64,000 nt of DNA from Fodinibius salsisoli. GTDB taxonomy: Bacteria; Bacteroidota; Rhodothermia; Balneolales; Balneolaceae. A program made the translations under genes and the position numbers. This document shows, piece after piece, positions 61,903 through 64,000 of this stretch. The notes beneath the pieces are model-generated. The model was not told the origin of the DNA. It made no database searches and saw only the letters and a program-made list of their open reading frames with translations. The stretch's first letter is position 1; each line of letters starts with the position of its first letter. Where the stretch lies: the NCBI RefSeq assembly GCF_026229185.1, contig NZ_JAGGJA010000002.1, forward strand, positions 310,001-374,000, written 5' to 3'.

Positions 61903-63624
61903 TTAATGCAAGTCACGACCGACCCCGGAACCGGAACCTCCTTTTAGAACATCCAGGTCTGCCCCTATATCAGACTGTTCCACATGCTCCAGGTAAATCT
62001 TGGTATAGCCACGGTCTGCTCTTGGTTTTGGTGGCGACCACTCTGCCCGGCGACGTTCGAGCTCATCCTCTGGTACATCGAGATGTAGTCGCCGGCCGGG
62101 GACATCCAACTCGATCATATCACCGTTTTCCACCAAGGCCAAGGTGCCGCCGATGGAAGATTCTGGAGACACATGCAGGATAACCGTACCAAAAGCCGTG
62201 CCGCTCATTCGTCCATCCGAGATGCGAACCATGTCTTTAACACCTTTTTCAATAAGCTTGGCAGGCAGATCTACGTTACCTACTTCTGGCATACCGGGAT
62301 ATCCTTTAGGCCCCACGCCTTTGAGCACAATCACACAGGACTCGTCGATATCGAGATCAGGATCATCAATTCGTTCATGATAATCCTCATAACTTTCAAA
62401 CACCACGGCCCGGCCCCGATGGGTCATCAATTCCGGCGTGGCAGCCGAAGGTTTAATAACGGCTCCATTTTCACTGAGATTCCCTTTAACGACCGCAATG
62501 CCCGCATTCTCTTTAACCGGATCATCAATACTGGCAATCACATCCCGGTTGTAGCATTCGGCATCAGCGCTATTTTCCGTGATTGGCTTTCCATTAACCG
62601 ATATGGTGTCGTCGTGCAGGTGCTTGCTCAGTTCTTTTACGACAACCGGCAGTCCACCCGCATAGTAGTAATCCTCCATTAAATACTCGCCGGATGGCAT
62701 CAAGTTAACCAGCAAGGGTATATTACTGCCAATCTTATCAAAATCATCCAGCTCCAGGGGAACGCCTATACGCCCGGCAATCGCCAGAAGATGGATGATA
62801 AGATTCGTAGATCCACCTACGGCGGCATTAATTGCGATGGCATTTTCGAATGCTTTGCGACTGAGGACATCCGATAACTTCAAATCTTCTTCGACCATCT
62901 CGACAATTCGGCGACCGGAAAGCTGGGCCATCAACTTTTTACGAGAATCTACAGCCGGGATAGCAGAAGCACCCGGTAATGTAAGCCCCAGTGCTTCGCT
63001 CATGGTGGCCATCGTCGAGGCGGTGCCCATGGTGTTGCAATGCCCGTTGCTGCGCGACATGCACACTTCGGCCTCTCGCAAATCTTCTTCAGAAAACCCT
63101 TCGGTTTCCTGCTTTTCTTTAATCATCCAGGTAAACGTTCCCGATCCAATCTCTTCTCCCCGAAAACGACCGTTTAACATCGGTCCCCCGGGTACTACAA
63201 TGGTCGGCAAGTCAACGCTGCAAGCTCCCATAATTGTGGAGGGCGTTGTCTTGTCACAACCGGTGAGCAGCACAATACCATCCAGAGGATTAGCCCGAAT
63301 TGATTCTTCGGTATCCATACTGGCTAAATTACGGAACAGCATAGTTGTAGGACGCATGAGTGTTTCCCCAAGAGAAGTAACCGGAAATTCAAGCGGGAAG
63401 CCCCCGGCTTCAGCAACTCCTCGTTTTACCACATCAGCAAACCCTCTAAGGTGCGCGTTACAGGGCGTCAATTCTGACCATGTATTACAGATCCCGATAA
63501 CGGGTTTTCCTTCAAAGTAATCATCCGGATACCCTTGATTCCGAAGCCAAGACCGATGAATAAATCCCATCTTACCATCATCGCCAAACCATTCCTGACT
63601 TCGTAATTTTTTGTCCTTATCCAT
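61903..63624 (-). CDS. IlvD/EDD-family sugar-acid dehydratase, L-arabinonate dehydratase-like
   Basis: 573 residues. GFIHRSWLRNQGYPDDYFEG and VIGICNTWSELTPCNAHLRG are characteristic of L-arabinonate/D-xylonate dehydratases rather than IlvD itself. The iron-sulfur Cys residues are at about 46 (ICNTW), 123 (TGCDKTTPS) and 196 (NGHCNTMGT). The reaction removes water from a pentonate to give 2-keto-3-deoxypentonate. AAAGGT precedes the ATG. The C-terminus of an alpha-ketoglutarate semialdehyde dehydrogenase lies 224 bp upstream on the same strand. That pairing is the non-phosphorylating (Weimberg-like) route, suitable for L-arabinose released from arabinogalactan. Exact sugar inferred. Confidence 0.87.
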   Translation of the reverse strand: MDKDKKLRSQEWFGDDGKMGFIHRSWLRNQGYPDDYFEGKPVIGICNTWSELTPCNAHLRGFADVVKRGVAEAGGFPLEFPVTSLGETLMRPTTMLFRNLASMDTEESIRANPLDGIVLLTGCDKTTPSTIMGACSVDLPTIVVPGGPMLNGRFRGEEIGSGTFTWMIKEKQETEGFSEEDLREAEVCMSRSNGHCNTMGTASTMATMSEALGLTLPGASAIPAVDSRKKLMAQLSGRRIVEMVEEDLKLSDVLSRKAFENAIAINAAVGGSTNLIIHLLAIAGRIGVPLELDDFDKIGSNIPLLVNLMPSGEYLMEDYYYAGGLPVVVKELSKHLHDDTISVNGKPITENSADAECYNRDVIASIDDPVKENAGIAVVKGNLSENGAVIKPSAATPELMTHRGRAVVFESYEDYHERIDDPDLDIDESCVIVLKGVGPKGYPGMPEVGNVDLPAKLIEKGVKDMVRISDGRMSGTAFGTVILHVSPESSIGGTLALVENGDMIELDVPGRRLHLDVPEDELERRRAEWSPPKPRADRGYTKIYLEHVEQSDIGADLDVLKGGSGSGVGRDLH

Positions 63625-63848
63625 ATAAGAAATACCTTTAAAACCTTATCATTATTTTTTAAAGCTGATTTCAATCAAAGAAATCAGTCCCATTGTACTG
63701 TAAAAGTCACGTATTGCATCCCTTTATTTGAACTTGTATGACTCGGTTTGCCTACTTACACAAAATATTTCATCTATTCAATTTTGGAACCCAATAGGTG
63801 GTTGCACCGGAATAGTCCAGTGTTTATCATTAAACCACTATAGATGGA

Positions 63849-64000
63849 CTATTTCGTCCATTCTCCATTTTCGAGCCGCCGAATATTGAGCGGATTATCA
63901 TTCTTCAACTCATCAGGCAGCTGGGGATCCGGGAAGTCCTGGAAACAAAAGGGACGTGCAAACCGGTTGATAGCCAACGTCCCCACCGAGGTTGTTCGAC
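63849..64000 (-). CDS. Alpha-ketoglutarate semialdehyde dehydrogenase, C-terminal 49 residues (5' end outside the window)
   Basis: The minus-strand frame from the window edge to the TAG at 63849-63851 reads TTSVGTLAINRFARPFCFQD, then FPDPQLPDELKNDNPLNIRR and a tail LENGEWTK. This ending (FARPxCFQxFPxxLLPxEL..NPLxIxRLxNGxxT) is that of the 2,5-dioxovalerate dehydrogenase group of aldehyde dehydrogenases, which oxidise alpha-ketoglutarate semialdehyde to alpha-ketoglutarate. Beside the sugar-acid dehydratase this completes an oxidative pentose route into the citric acid cycle. The catalytic Cys and NAD(P) domains are outside the window. Confidence 0.78.
   Translation of the reverse strand, partial: RTTSVGTLAINRFARPFCFQDFPDPQLPDELKNDNPLNIRRLENGEWTK

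Noticed and set aside
62795-63520. 241-codon plus-strand open frame
   Set aside because: Antisense shadow of the conserved sugar-acid dehydratase; its composition (Ser/Pro/Arg-rich) has no family character.
1-64000. tRNA, rRNA, riboswitch, phage or insertion-sequence genes
   Set aside because: No T-loop pattern with a plausible clover-leaf, no rRNA-like stretch, no transposase or integrase motif was seen on either strand. A covariance search would be needed to exclude short RNAs.

Overview
This 64 kb window reads like chromosomal DNA of a heterotrophic, probably marine or salt-tolerant member of the Bacteroidota/Balneolota side of the tree; a Balneolaceae-like organism is my best guess. The reasons are a SusC/SusD pair with an ECF sigma/FecR system, PorV-like and DUF4835/PorD-like genes, a long PVC-type heme protein, many lipoprotein signal peptides, weak Shine-Dalgarno sites and no tRNA, rRNA, phage or plasmid genes. 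Assignment is from protein character only.

Layout. (1) 1-3.4 kb: sulfate metabolism (cysC N-terminus, cysQ, SLC13-type anion permease). (2) 3.8-22 kb: an exopolysaccharide locus on both strands: two tandem Wzi-like outer-membrane proteins, a GT4 glycosyltransferase, a long SLBB export protein, a priming sugar transferase, a sulfotransferase, an O-antigen ligase/polymerase, a GT2 glycosyltransferase, a Wzx flippase, a Wzz co-polymerase and a methyltransferase, interrupted by a glycerate 2-kinase. The sulfotransferase beside PAPS-cycle genes suggests a sulfated polymer. (3) 22.4-26.3 kb: a helix-hairpin-helix/beta-barrel protein, a PorV-like barrel and a DUF4835 (PorD-like) protein. (4) 26.5-33.6 kb: electron transfer flavoprotein, FixC/FixX-type ETF:quinone oxidoreductase and two acyl-CoA dehydrogenases. 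(5) 34-42 kb: PQQ/cytochrome c dehydrogenase, CstA, a TIM-barrel isomerase and a giant lipoprotein with a C-terminal heme c. (6) 42.7-59.4 kb: a galactan/arabinogalactan utilisation locus transcribed leftward: ECF sigma, FecR, SusC (with STN domain), SusD, a clan-A glycoside hydrolase, a GH53 endo-galactanase and five serine hydrolases/esterases. (7) 60-64 kb: a FAD oxidoreductase, an IlvD/EDD sugar-acid dehydratase and the C-terminus of an alpha-ketoglutarate semialdehyde dehydrogenase, i.e. the non-phosphorylating route for L-arabinose or a related sugar, matching the locus next to it.

The least expected content is between genes. A ~67 bp element precedes both exopolysaccharide transcription units. 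Two heptamer tandem arrays begin exactly in the stop codons of different genes and share trailing sequence. There are several families of REPIN-like palindromes, a nested 103 bp hairpin between sigma and fecR, and a frameshifted remnant of the 60 kb FAD oxidoreductase lying 18 kb away. I found no phage defence system, CRISPR or insertion sequence.
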